From NCBI GenBank assembly GCA_033557465.1, contig CM066033.1, positions 16,927,080 to 16,991,079 on the forward strand: 64,000 nt of DNA, in the 5' to 3' direction. Shown in pieces: positions 11,561-25,504 of the stretch. The notes beneath the pieces were generated by a model. It was not told the DNA's origin. It was given only the letters and a program-made list of their open reading frames with translations, and did no database searches. The stretch's first letter is position 1. Every line of letters begins with the position of its first letter. Position numbers and translations under genes: made by a program. The stretch is from Ichthyophis bannanicus. Its lineage: Eukaryota; Chordata; Amphibia; Gymnophiona; Ichthyophiidae.

Positions 11561-13044
11561 TTCTCTAGGAAGGAGTCAAAGACCTTGTGGAGGCTGTGTC
11601 TGCTGAGCTGGTTGAGCTCTGGGGACATGAGCCTTTCTTTGTTGTTTCAGCTGCTATTGCCCCTTCTGGGAAGCATGGACTGGGTGTAAGAAGGATAGAC
11701 TTTCGTTGTCTTGTTGAAAAAGGGTTTCTTAACCGTCTTTTTCTTAACTGGATTGGCAGTGGTCCTTGAGAGCCTTTTTAAAATAGTGTTCTCGGACTCT
11801 ATGAAGTTATTCTGACCGATAACATAGAGGCCTGAAAACATTGACGACCAAAGGCATTGAGAGTTCTTGCCTCACAGCTTGGAGGATTAGATAATTGTGT
11901 CTTGGCACTTTAAATTTGTTGCATTGCCGATTCTACAACCATGGAATGGTGTAGTAACTGCATTTTTTTGGAACCTGGGACACTGTGGTACCCGGTACAT
12001 TGTATTGAGTCTTTGAGAATGTGGAGACACCTTTAAAGGTGTCTCCCAGATCCTAAGCATGAAGTCATACAAAATCCGATGTATGGGAAGGGTTACAGCC
12101 TCTTTAGGGGCTGGAGGATACTGAAGAATTTCAAGTTCTTCAGCTCTCTGTTCCTTCTCGGGGGCCATGGTGATTGAGAGGCCCCGAGTCACATCCCGTG
12201 TAAAGTCTTGAAAAGATATGTCCTCCGAAGGAAACATCCGGTGCTGCGGGGAAGGAGAGGGATCCTTCAGAAGAACCGCTCTGATACCGATGGAGTCATC
12301 AGAAGAATCGGAAGACTCGAAGTATCGACGGGTCGGATGCTCCCGCACTGCCTGTTGATGGTACCGAACGAAATCGGCATCGCAATGCCTCGATACCGGA
12401 CCTTCCATGTCGGACACCAATTCTAGGGCCGGCATGAGTGGTATCGTGGAGAGTAGTGCAACAGTAAATACAGATACATCCGGTACCGGTATTGGTACCG
12501 ATGACTGCGGAACAGATTGCAGCGGCTTTAGCAGTATGAAGACTGCTAGCAAGGCCGCAAGACCCCGCTCAATGGCTGGGATATGTTGATCCATGGAGCC
12601 TGCCGATGTCTGGGTGTCTGCACTGGCAGAGCGGGCCACGACCCCAGAACATGGCACCAAGAGCTCTCCAGTGGTGGATGCCTTGGGAACATCTTGGGAC
12701 CCCGATAATGCTTTGGAGGCAAAGACCTTCCACCGGGGTTGTTTGGCCGGTGTATTCTCCTTGAGGGCAACGCTAGAAGCATCTGAATGCTTAGAAGGAG
12801 ATCTACCCTTTGAGGACTGGCCAGTCTTCGAGGAAGACCTAGGTTTGGTTACCTGAAATCCATGGGAGGAAGATGAAGCCATGGAAGACATCGATGCAAC
12901 GGACATTGCATCCGAGGCAAAAATGATGCCAAGTTTCACAGCTCTATTCTGCAGGCCCCTCTTAGTCATCTTTCTGCAGAGGAGACACTCCGATGGAGAG
13001 TAGTCTGGGCCCAAACATTTAAGACATCAGTCATGGGTGTCGGT

Positions 13045-14905
13045 ACATAAGAACATAAGATATGCCATACTGGGTCAGACCAAGGTCCATCAAGCCCAGT
13101 ATCCTATTTCCAACAGTGGCCTATCTAGGTCATACGTACTGTCACGCTGGCACCCTTCGCCTCTAGCTAAGAGGGGCGTGAGTTTTTATAGGAACTTTCT
13201 GCTGTGTGCTTTTTTCAGCTTTTTAAACTATCTCCCCGTAGGGCCTTCTGGGAAAGGTAGTCTTTGCTTGGCTGTATGTGTGCATCAGACAGAAAGCTTG
13301 TATTCAGGCTCCAAGGAGTAAGGCAAATGACAGAAATTTATTTTACACAATGGTTCATTCTCACCACGTACAGGATATTTGTCCAGGTTTCTGGGAAACA
13401 GAGTATTCTTCCAAAACAAACAAAAACCACAAATGTCTGTTTAAAGATTCTCCATATTGCAGGATACACAGGTTTTTAGCAGCAAGGATAATTCACTCTC
13501 TTTTTAGCCTTGCTAGCAAAAGCACAAAACAAATATCACATTCACTGTCCATGATAGTATAGCTTCTCTTCAGCTTCAAAAACCTTCAAACAACAAATAC
13601 AATTCAGGGCAGAAGAAAGCTCTGTTACAATGGCTACTTTCTTACCCCAGTGTCCTCGTTCCTGCAGCAGGTGCTTAACAAGCTCATCTCAGTTTCCAGT
13701 CTTAATCCTTGTGACCTTCCCTCTAGCAACAGGAGGGAATCAGGGCCACCCAGCTCGTGGACTATGGGTTCCTTTCCCTGGTAAACTCTCTCTTAGGACT
13801 AGCTTGTTTTCTCCCTGTTCCTCAGGTTTAAAGCCTTGCACAAAGAATAGTCCATAACAGTGTCTTCCTCCTTTAGCTTTACCTCAGGCTCTCCCAGCTG
13901 CACAGGCTCAGACTCTCCGTCCTGTTCACCGTCCTCAGCTACCAGCCTCCCTGGGAAACTTGGTGTCTCTCCTGTTCCTGGCTTCAAACCCTCTTGTAAA
14001 CGTGCTAGATTCCACTTAGCACTCTCCTCTCTTGGAAGCTCCGTGCCTTTGCTCTGCTCTGTAGCGGTCAAACTTCTCCAGCCTGCAGCTGTGCCCCGAC
14101 TCGTGGCAGTCTGGCTTCCTGCTTCTCCTTCTCCCCTGCTGCTCCTGCTCTCATACTCTGGCCTCAGTTTATACTTCCAGGGCTCTAGCTTCAACCCCTC
14201 CCTACCCAGGTGATGGCAATCAGCCTGCCTTCGTGCACCTGAATACTTGGAGCATTCACTGCCTAAGGGGCTCTGGGCTCTGTATCCTCTCCCCTTCATT
14301 CCACTAGGGGGAGGATGAAATGTGGGCCAGGTGGAAGTTTTCTGATTCCTGGAGGTGTTTGTGTCTTTCCTATCCTGCCTCAGCAAAAGGGGGCCCTTTA
14401 CTAGGATGAATTCCCTGTCTCTTTGACCTCCCTCAGACTCCGGATAGGCCTCCTTGCCACATAACCTAGCAGTTTCCCCAAAAGACACAGGTTCCACAAT
14501 GCTTGTACTGGGTCAAGCATTGATATCCTGGGTCCCTTCTTAATAATGGTTTATGGAGCTTTCCTCCAGGAACTTGTCCAAACCTTTTTTTAAACCCAGC
14601 TACACTAACAGCCTTTACTACATCCTCCGGTAACAAATTCCAGCGTTTGATTATAGATTGAGTGAAAAAATATTTTCTTTTACTAGTCTTAAATAGTTTA
14701 CCTTGTAGCTTCATTGCATGTCCCCTAGTCTTTCTATATTCTGATAACGTAAATAATCGATCTACGTTTACCCGTTTCACTCCGTTCATTAATTTATAGA
14801 CTTCTATTATATCTCCCCTCAGCCGTCTCTTTTCCAGGTTAAAGAGCCCTAACCTTTTTAGCCTTTCTTCAAAGGAGTATCCTTCCATCCCAGTGGCTCT
14901 TCTCT
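13045..14905 (-). mobile_element. CR1 LINE 3' fragment in DIRS B, itself split by an LTR
   Basis: Bases 13045-13139 and 14462-14905 are the two halves of one CR1 3' end in antisense orientation. The same 3' terminus (ACATAAGAACATAAG... on the plus strand) recurs at 27751, 39616 and 57394. The right half encodes the CR1 ORF2 C-terminus on the minus strand (LFNLEKRRLRGDIIEVYKLM, YRKTRGHAMKL). The copy is 5'-truncated at about 14905, where DIRS B gag resumes. Confidence 0.88.
13140..14461 (-). repeat. Solo LTR-like insertion (1322 bp) inside the CR1 tail
   Basis: Interrupts the CR1 tail between GTCATACGTAC and TAACCTAGCAG; the uninterrupted CR1 at 39700 reads GTCATACTTACCTAGCAG. On the minus strand it runs TGTGGCAAGG ... 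CGTGACA, i.e. TG...CA, with a TATAAA-type stretch and an AATAAA signal (plus-strand TTTATT at 13337) about 200 nt before its end. This fits a retroviral or gypsy solo LTR. The flanking duplication is imperfect. A 232-codon open frame inside (13799-14497) is compositionally biased and probably not a gene. Confidence 0.6.
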
Positions 14906-15239
14906 GAGCAGAAATAGTACTGCTACATTTTGAACATTTCTTGAAACCACTAATTGGTTTCTCTATTTTAAGAAAAAACAGGGCCTACAGCCCAATATGG
15001 AGCCGAAGCACCAAGAGGGGAAAGACCATCAAGAAAAAAGCTCTTTTTTTAAAAAAAGAAAATAAATAGATAAATGATAAACTAACAAACAAACAAACAC
15101 TGATGGTACTGTTGTCAGCGTCTACAGGAAGGCAGATGCGACCACAAAAAAGAACATTTTCTGCAGTGACAGGGAATGCAGCCTGTCGGCTCTGCAAAAA
15201 AATGAAAAACCGAAGAGGGAGAGTTGGAAAGGCAGAAAG

Positions 15240-15371
15240 GCAGCAGCACAGGCGCAGTGGGATGCTCCCAAAAGCTTTCCTATAAGACGCTGAGGAGCGT
15301 TCCCACGTGGGCTCCAGCGATGCCGACAATACCCATATGTGAAGACTACATTCCTGCTTGTTCCTGGAGAT
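15240..15371 (-). repeat. DIRS B left inverted terminal repeat
   Basis: On the minus strand starts ATCTCCAGGAACAAGCAGGA at 15371, as DIRS F does, and continues TCTTCACATATGGGTATTGTCGGCATCGCTGG...CTTTTGGGAGCATCCCACTGCGC. The palindromic core seen in A and F is eroded here. It fixes the left end of copy B. Confidence 0.85.
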
Positions 15372-15524
15372 TATTCTATGTAGAGCTATTCCCTTACTAA
15401 TATACGCTGGATTGTTACTTCTTCTACTCTCGGATATTTATTTACATCTTCCTGTTCAAGTTCATTTATATCACATTAAGCCGGGAGAGACATATTTTAA
15501 GTTTTCCTCAATTTTCCTCTAAGG

Positions 15525-15708
15525 CAGTGGTTTTTAACCTGGTCCTCTGGGACCTCTAGGCCAGTCAGGTTTTCAGGATATCCACAATGAATATTCATGA
15601 GACAGATCTGCACACAATGGAAGCAGTACATGCAGATCTATCTCATTGTGGATATCCTGAAAACCTGACTGGCCTGGCGGTCTCATAGGACTGGGCTGAG
15701 AACCACTG
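15525..15708. mobile_element. 184-bp palindromic hAT MITE
   Basis: Starts CAGTGGTTTTTAACC and ends AGAACCACTG, with 8-bp direct repeats CTCTAAGG at 15517-15524 and 15709-15716. Almost the whole element folds back on itself: GGCCAGTCAGGTTTTCAGGATATCC near the left end pairs with its complement near the right. A classic hAT foldback MITE with no coding capacity. Confidence 0.95.
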
Positions 15709-15719
15709 CTCTAAGGTAA

Positions 15720-18700
15720 TGTTTTAGCACATTTCTCCAGGCAAGAAATCATCCTGTTATCTAAAAAGCTTTTCACTAGATGAAATTATTCCACTAAGTA
15801 TTGATCATGAGACCCTTAGAGTGGACTATGTCATGTTTTCATTGAGATGTTGAATGAAAACATATCACATTAGGAACATAAATGGTTTCTCTCCAGTTTA
15901 CTCTTTCAAGAATTCTTAAGCTAACTTTATTAGCAGAGCTTTTATCATATTGCAAACAATTAAGTGGTTCTCTTGGGGGCAATTTATCCAAATGGGTTAG
16001 GTTAGTTTTGCACATAACATGATAGTCATCACTTCTAAAAGAGGGTATGTGCAGAATGATCTCAGTCTCTCAAATTTACTGCTAATGCTTGCATCGTGCC
16101 AAAGAGAGCCTCCTGCTGGAGTTCATAAGACGTAATATGTATTGGTAATTTGTTACGATGTGGCTTAAAGTTCTCCTTTAGCAGGCCTATGGCTCCCAAT
16201 ATGATGAGAAATATTTCTGTATCTTTGTCTCACATTTTCTTGGTCTCTGATTGCATTTCTCAATACTTCAGGATCTTCTCCCTCTCCACGCAATTCACAG
16301 AATAGTTCCTTGGAACAGACATCTCTATTATCAATGCTGTTCTAGTGTTTCCTATATTTATTTATATTCTCTTATATACCATGCTATTCTGCATCAGTGC
16401 GGTTTACATTGAACAAACTGAAATTACATTGAACAGAGCATTACAACTTGGAGATAACTATTTTACAGGGAACATGGGCTATGGAGGGTTAAGTGGCTTG
16501 CCCAAGACCACAAGGAGCACCTGCGGGACTAGAATCCCCTGTCCTTGCTGTCTTCTAGTGGGATTTGAACCCCTGACCTTCCGGCCTGAAGTACCTTGCC
16601 ACAACCACTAGGCCACTCCTCCACTATATTGGGTTTCCTTCCATCCAGTTTCTTATCCATCAGAATGGAAATGTCCCAAGTTTATCATAACTTCTTCATT
16701 CTCTGTAATTCTCTTTTCTGTTACAGTTTTGTTATAGTGCTTTCAGAGTTTCCAGTAGATGAGATGTGCCACTTTGTTGTGCCTTTCAGTACACAATTCT
16801 CTGCCATCTGTACTTTACAACCAGTGACAAGGTGAGTAACCATTTTCAGCTCTTTCTTATAAAATCTGCATATGTGTTTTACCAGTTTTCTCTGCTCACT
16901 GTGAACCATCTTCTCCGTAATCCATTGTCCTGGGCTGCAACCATCAATCTCTTATCCTTAAGTTTCAATTAACCTCTTTGTAACCACTCATGTGGTCCTT
17001 GTTTGATCAACAAATGGTTCCTAGTGTAATGCTTTATATTTCCCACACTATTTATGGAATTTGCCACTTGTTTTTCCTTGTTTGCTAATCTAATTCTTCA
17101 AAGAGATTTTTCTCTTGTTTTGCAAATTCTGTTGCTTTCTTCCCTGTATATTGGTGACTTCTCACTCATTCCTTCTGCTTGTTGGATGCCTCTCCTAGTT
17201 TAATAATGTAGACAGACTCTGGCTTTTTATTTTTATACTTTTATGAGGGAGCAATTTCTCCAAATGGGTGAGTTTTGCACATGCCATGACTGTCATGAAC
17301 CTCACTCCTAAGCCAGGGTATGTGGAGTTTGATCTCAGTCTCTCAAATTTACTGCTGATGCTCAGCATAGTACTTGCTTTGTGCCAAAGAGAAGCCTCCC
17401 TTTTGAGTTCCTAAAATGTTACTTGTATAGGTAATTTATCAAGGCATGCTTGGAAATTCCCATTAATTAAGTTTTTGGTACCCAATACAATGGGAAATAA
17501 CTCGGTATCTTTCTGCCACATTCTCTTGGTCTTTGACTGCATTTCTTGGTACTTGAAGATTTTATCCCTCTCAATGCAATTCACAGAATAGTCGCTTGGA
17601 ACTGACACCGCTACAATCAATGCCGCTCTGGTGTTTTTCTATTTTACCACTATATCTGGCTTCCTCACATCCAGCTTTTTATCGGTCAGGATGGGAGTAT
17701 CCCGGGTGATCATAACCTCTTCATTCTCTGTAATTCTTTTAGTGTCGTGATCCCAGTGCTTTTCAGGCACAGTGATGCTGTAGTATTTACAGAGTTTCCA
17801 ACAGATAAGGCATGCTACTTTATTGTGAACATATAAATATTTTATCTCCAGACATGCATTTGTAGATCAGCTTTTTGATTGAAGCTGATCATCTTAGATA
17901 TGAAAAAGACTCGTCTCTTTCGCTTTAAAATTTTGAAGTGGCAAGACTGTGTGGTGGCTCCTAATGCAAGCTCTTTTTTAGCTGAAACATTTATGTTCAG
18001 CATAACTCCGCAGTATCTTTTTGACATCTAAGACAATCAGATTGTTTCCTTTGCTGTTGAAAGTTTGTTACAGCTTTGGATATATGCCGCTCTGAAGTAG
18101 ATTTCTGTATATTTGAGCCGTGCTGCTTGTGCCCTGATGCTTTGGAAATGCTTCTTAAAGATAACTGACTCCTTTCTGGTTTTGCTTTTGAGATCTGATT
18201 TTGAAGTAATGTGGTTTTGTGAAGTTTTAAAACATTTTTCACAAAGATCATATTAAGTCAATATAAAGATTGCTTATTTGTTGGGAGGTGGAATCGAATG
18301 ATGAGGCTGAGGTGATCAGAGACCTGCAGCTAAGGTTCCAAAGTGATGCCTGTGGATGCCTCACCTTTCCCTTCACATACACACACATATACATATATTT
18401 CTTGGCACCTTTGAGGTGTTGAGTTTTGTTTGACCCATTGTTTTTTTGTTTTGCTTATTTACTTTTGCACATACTATGACACTCATGAACCTCACTCCTA
18501 AGCCAGGGTATGTAAAGTATCAACTCAGTCTCTAGGATTTACTGCTAACGCTTGCCTTAGTAGTTGCATTGTGCCAAGAGAGTTTCCTTCTGGAGTTCAT
18601 AAGACATAACATATATGGGCAATTTGTTAATATGTGCCTTGAAGTTCTCCTTTATCAAGCTTGTGGCTCCCACAATGATAGGATATATTTCTGTCTTTTT

Positions 18701-18976
18701 GCCACATTTTCTTGGTGCTTCAGAATCTTCTCCCTTTCCACATGATTCACAGAATAATCACTTGGTATAGACACCTCTCGCCATTGTGTATGCTGTCATT
18801 AATTCTCAGTCGACCTAGCTTTGTTAGCAATCTTATTATCACATTCAGAACATATAACTGGTTTCTCCTCGAGCAGTTTCTCTAAATGAGTTAGTTTTGT
18901 GCATATTAAAAAGGCTTTAACAAGTGATATCTGTGAAAATTATTTCCCATAATGATTTGTTATTCAATACTAGTGA
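15720..18976 (-). repeat. Decayed repeats: zinc-finger-like sequence plus LINE C-terminal fragments, three copies
   Basis: Three copies of a module beginning with a block like CATGACAGTCATGAACCTCACTCCTAAGCCAGGGTATG (about 16010, 17270 and 18465), followed on the minus strand by sequence like PSDYSVNCIERDKIFKYQEMQ...LFPIVLGTKN (clearest at 17411-17620). The latter resembles the C-terminus of a non-LTR retrotransposon RT of unclear clade. Zinc-finger-like fragments lie between copies (about 15890-15990, 17840-18250 and 18830-18905). Further partial blocks occur at 22800 and 23222. No intact gene. Confidence 0.6.
16345..16622 (-). mobile_element. tRNA-derived SINE with LINE-like tail
   Basis: On the minus strand the head (from about 16622) has an A-box-like TGGCCTAGTGG and a B-box-like GGTTCAAATCC about 35 nt further, as in a tRNA-derived RNA polymerase III promoter. 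The 3' tail reads TGTAAACCGCACTGATGC...GGTATATAAGAGA...TAAATAAATA, the same terminal block as the L2/CR1-clade LINE ending at about 27518. Copies 2 and 3 of the surrounding module lack this segment, so it is an insertion into copy 1. Confidence 0.75.
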
Positions 18977-19098
18977 CCTCACTTGGTTTGCAGCTTGTTG
19001 TGCTGTGAGGGCTTGCGTGCATCAGTGATGCTGAGAGCTAAACTATCGGTAGTTTAACTACTGGCAGGGTCTCCCAAGATGGACAGGTCTCAGCTGAG

Positions 19099-20449
19099 GT
19101 GCCAGACCAAGACAAACCACCCATCTGGGCAGCAGCAGAATGGGATAGTGTTGACAGCGGAGGATCACATTTCTGTGAAAATGGCAACAACACCAAACTT
19201 AAACTGTGCAGAAGAAAGGCCCGGCCATCTACTTATGTATCTTGCCATGAAAACCCAATGGATAGTTACAACAAAACAAATTGTGCTATGGTGCTGGAAG
19301 ATGAGACCCCCAGGTCGGAAGGCACTCAACTAGCTACTGGGGAAGAGCTGAAGACTTTTCAGAGTAAAGCCAGCATTTATGATGTGGTTGGATCAAAGCC
19401 CTTGGGAAGTCTGACTGCTGATGTAGCTGCACATGAAATGAGAGTCAGAAGCTGTAAAGATGTCTTACACATTGGAACATGGAATGTACGTAGCATGAAC
19501 CAAGGGAAGTTGGAGGTGGTCAAGAACGAAATGGAACGTGTACAACTTGATCTGTTGGGTGTCAGTGAACTGAAATGGACTGGCATCGGGCACTTTGCAT
19601 CAGATGATCACATGGTCTACTATGCTGGAAATGAAAGACAAAGAAGAAATGGTGTTGCATTTATAATAAAGAAGAAATTTGCAAGAACTGTAATGAAATA
19701 CAATGCAGTCAGCGAACACTTAATCTCTATTCGTCTACGAGGACTGCATCAACCCAACTATAATTCAAGTATATGCCCCAACAACAGCTGCAGAAGAGAA
19801 TGAAATTGAAGAGTTCTATGAACAAGTACAAGCTGAAATTGACAGAACATGCAAACAGGATATCCTGAGAGTCATGGGTGACTGGAACGCAAAAGTTGGC
19901 AACAAAGCAGAAGGCAACGTAGTTGGAAAATATGGACTTGGCAATAGAAATGAAGCTGGAGAAAGACTGATAGAATTCTGCAAGACCAATGATCTATTCA
20001 TCTCAAACACCTTCTTCCAGCAACACAAGCGGCGACTGTACACATGGACTTCACCCAATGGATTGTATAAAAATCAAATTGACTACATCTGTGGAAGTCA
20101 ACGATGGAAAAGCTCTATAACATCAACAAAGACAAAACCTGGAGCTGACTGTGGTACAGATCATCAACTACTAGTATGCAAACTCAAGCTAAAGTTGAAA
20201 AAGAGCAAACCACTCATGAATGCAGCAAAATATGACTTTGAGACTATACCACTGGAATTTAAAGACTGCCTGCAAAATCGATTTGCTGCTTTAGATACAA
20301 ATGACAGAGCTCCGGAAGAGTTATGGAATGACATCAAGAAGGTTGTGTTGGAAGAAAGTGAGAAGTCTCTACAAAAGATGAAAAAGCAAAAACGGCCAAA
20401 ATGGATGACGGAAGAAACTCTGAAAATTGCCCAGAAACCCCGAAGCTAA
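19099..20449 (+). pseudogene. RTE endonuclease domain
   Basis: Would nick target DNA for target-primed reverse transcription. LHIGTWNVRSMNQGKLE, LLGVSELKWTGIG, DWNAKVGNKAE, NQIDYICGSQRWK and GADCGTDHQLLVCK correspond to exonuclease-endonuclease-phosphatase motifs (N, E, D, D-H) of RTE/BovB LINEs. Frame changes once near 19800. BovB-type endonucleases are often labelled craniofacial development protein 2-like in databases; this is the retrotransposon, not that gene. Confidence 0.85.
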
Positions 20450-22288
20450 AGCCAGAGGAGAAAGAAAGACAATCGCAGAACTCAACAGAGATTTCCAATG
20501 TGCAGCAAGACAGGACAAGGAAAAGTACTACAAAGACGCATGCAAGGAAATAGAAGCAGAAACTATTAGAGGAAGAACAAGATCGGCTTTCCTAAAACTA
20601 CGAGAGTTAAAGAAAAACTTCCAGCCTCGAATTGGAATGTTACAAGATGCTCAAGGTTCTATGTTGAATGATGCTGAGAAGATCAAGAAAAGGTGGAAGG
20701 AATATACAGAGTTTTTATATGATAAAGATCAAGTGGACCAACAGCCGTTTCAACCTGTACCTTATGATCGGGAACCATTGGTGATGAAAGAAGAAGTTGA
20801 AGCAGCATTGAAAGCCTTATCAAAGAACAAAGCACCAGGCATTGATGGCATTCCTATAGAAGTATTGCAGCAATCTGATGCAGCTGTTACCATACTTAGA
20901 AAGCTCTGCCAAGAAATATGGAAGACAACATCATGGCCAACTGACTGGAAAAGATCTGTGTTTATACCAATACTAAAGAAAGGTGATCCAACTGACTGTG
21001 GAAATTATCGAACAATCGCTCTGATCCCACATGCCAGCAAGATTCTACTGAAGATTATTCAAAAGAGACTACAACCATACCTGGAACAAGAACTACCTGA
21101 AGTGCAAGCATGGTTCAGGAAAGGGCGAGGAACGAGAGACATCATTGCGGATGTGAGATGGATCCTTGAAAAGACTAAAGAATACCAAAAGGATATCTAT
21201 TTGTGCTTTATCGACTATAGCAAAGCTTTTTTGACTGTGTAAACCATGAGAAACTCTGGGCCACATTAAGAAGCATGGGTATACCAGAACACCTGATCGT
21301 TCTCTTGCGCAATCTGTACATTGATCAAGAAGCAACAGTTCGAACGGAACAAGGAGAAACAGAATGGTTTAAAATAAGCAAAGTGTAAGACAAGGCTGCA
21401 TACTTTCCCCCTACCTGTTTAATTTATACGCAGAACAAATCATCAGAGAAGCAGGATTGTATGAAGACAACAGAGGTGTGAAGATTGGTGGAAGACTCAT
21501 CAACAACCTTCACTATGCTGATGATACTACATTACTGGCTGAAAGTGAAGATGATCTGAAACATTTGCTTCTCACAATCAAAGAACATAGTCTCAAAATG
21601 GGCCTGCACCTTAATGTAAAGAAGACAAGGATCATGACAACTGGCATAATCAAACAGGTTCATCGTTGAAGGAGAAGAAATTGAAATGCTGAACAACTTT
21701 AACCTACTTGGATCAACTATCAATAAAGAAGCAACAAGCAGTCAAGAAATCAGACGACGCATTGCTCTTGGCAGAATAGCTATGAAAGACCTAGATAAGA
21801 TTCTCAAGAGCAGAGATGTCTCTCTCCACACAAAGATTCAACTTGTTCAAGCCATGGTATTTTCAATAACATCATATGGATGTGAAAGCTGGACAGTGAA
21901 AAAGACAGACAGGAAGAAAATCGATGCCTTTGAATTATGGTGCTGGCGGCGAATACTGTGTATACCATGGACTGCCCGAAGAACAAACCAGTCGGTACTA
22001 GAGGAGATCAAACCTAAGCTTTCTTTAGAAGCTCAGATGGCAAGACTTAGACTTTCATACTTTGGACACATCATGAGAAGAGAGAGATCATTAGAGAAAG
22101 ACATTATGCATGGCAAGATAGAAGGTCAACGCAAAAGAGGAAGGCCAGCAATGAGATGGATTGATGCAATAACAGCAGCTACGGATACCAGTCTGTCAAC
22201 AATGAGCCGCCTGACTGAAGACCGAACACAATTTAGGATAGCTATCCAGAGGGTCGCCATGAGTCAACTCCGACTCGACGGCACTTAA
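20427..22288 (+). pseudogene. RTE reverse transcriptase domain
   Basis: RT fingers and palm (NKAPGIDGIPIE, NYRTIALIPHASK, FRKGRGTRD, YLCFIDYSKAF), active site HYADDTTLL (about 21510-21535), and a C-terminal block (VKKTDRKKIDAFELWCWRR, WTARRTNQSVLEEI, FGHIMRRERSLEK) typical of the RTE clade. Split over three frames, with breaks near 21240-21450 and 21670, so inactive although the YADD site is preserved. Confidence 0.88.
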
Positions 22289-22799
22289 CAACAACAAGTA
22301 ACATATGATCCTATTCTTTTTATTCTTAAACATGTTGATTTTCAAAAGTCTTTCTATACATACATTTGTTAGTATTAAGAAAAGATGATGACAGCTTTTC
22401 TATTTTTTTTTTTAGTCTTTTGGTTACACTCCTGAAGCATCTTCCTTGCGCTACGCAGCCACATCAAGTGTACCACTACTGGCTTCAGCTGTGAAGATAA
22501 CTTTTCAAATTGTTTGATGCATTGATGATTATAGGCTTGCAACCAAATCAAATCAAATAAGTTGTAGTGAAGGGGTGTTTATGACTTATGAGGATGAGTG
22601 ACCTAGAACCAAACAAAGGATTCTAATTTTGATTTAAGGCACAAAACTGAGGTCCTTTCCCCTTCTTTTATATAAGGTTTTTCAATTTGTTTGAGTTTTT
22701 TCAAATTGCATTTGGTGTCATCATTAGGGTGAAAGAATAATTAGAAAAAAATCATTTTGGAAACAATATTCATAGATTATTTGCGTTGTTAATTATTAG

Positions 22800-25470
<2,671 letters not shown>

Positions 25471-25504
25471 ATTGAATATAAGTGAAAGTAAGATCACTAA
25501 TTTT

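Larger units (their letters stand above)
11647..14965 (-). pseudogene. DIRS B gag-like ORF1, split by CR1/LTR insertion
   Basis: The start region (about 14905-14965) encodes the GFKKCSKCSS zinc-binding beginning and is separated by the 13045-14905 insertion from the rest, which resumes with the THD...CLKCLGP equivalent just below 13044. The original ATG is degraded. The 375-codon stretch at 11887-13014 covers the Ser-rich middle and LSITMAPEKEQ...PIHRILYDFMLRIWE. A Lys-rich C-terminal tail is at 11647-11841. About 110 residues present in F (GRECKTLDSF to EPWVLDG) are deleted between them. Confidence 0.78.
9012..15371 (-). mobile_element. DIRS-like retrotransposon, copy B (interrupted, 3' end missing)
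   Basis: Minus-strand DIRS closest in sequence to copy F. Its left end (15371) matches the left end of F almost base for base. It holds recombinase N-terminus, RT/RNase H and gag, but is interrupted by a hAT MITE (9617-9963) and by a CR1 tail with an embedded LTR (13045-14905). The recombinase is cut at 9012 by the retroviral LTR, so its remainder probably lies beyond the left window edge. Heavily decayed. Confidence 0.88.
18977..22298 (+). mobile_element. RTE/BovB-type LINE, near full length, decayed
   Basis: Starts CCTCACTTGGTTTGCAGC, the same 5' end as the minus-strand copy at 47470, and ends GAGTCAACTCCGACTCGACGGCACTTAACAACAACAAG, a 3' end with an (AAC)n tail typical of RTE-type LINEs. 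It encodes apurinic endonuclease and RT domains in five frame segments. It lies inside the decayed zinc-finger/LINE repeat region. Confidence 0.88.

Noticed and set aside
13799..14497. 232-codon minus-strand ORF as a host gene
   Set aside because: Lies almost wholly within the LTR-like insertion, ends in the CR1 tail, has biased composition and no domain.
16560..16622. A genuine tRNA gene
   Set aside because: A- and B-box-like sequences are present but no cloverleaf could be made by eye, and the segment continues into a LINE-type tail; a SINE head fits better.
19079..19333. Separate small gene upstream of the RTE endonuclease
   Set aside because: It is out of frame with, and overlaps, the RTE 5' region; the same region occurs in the second RTE copy without conservation of this frame.
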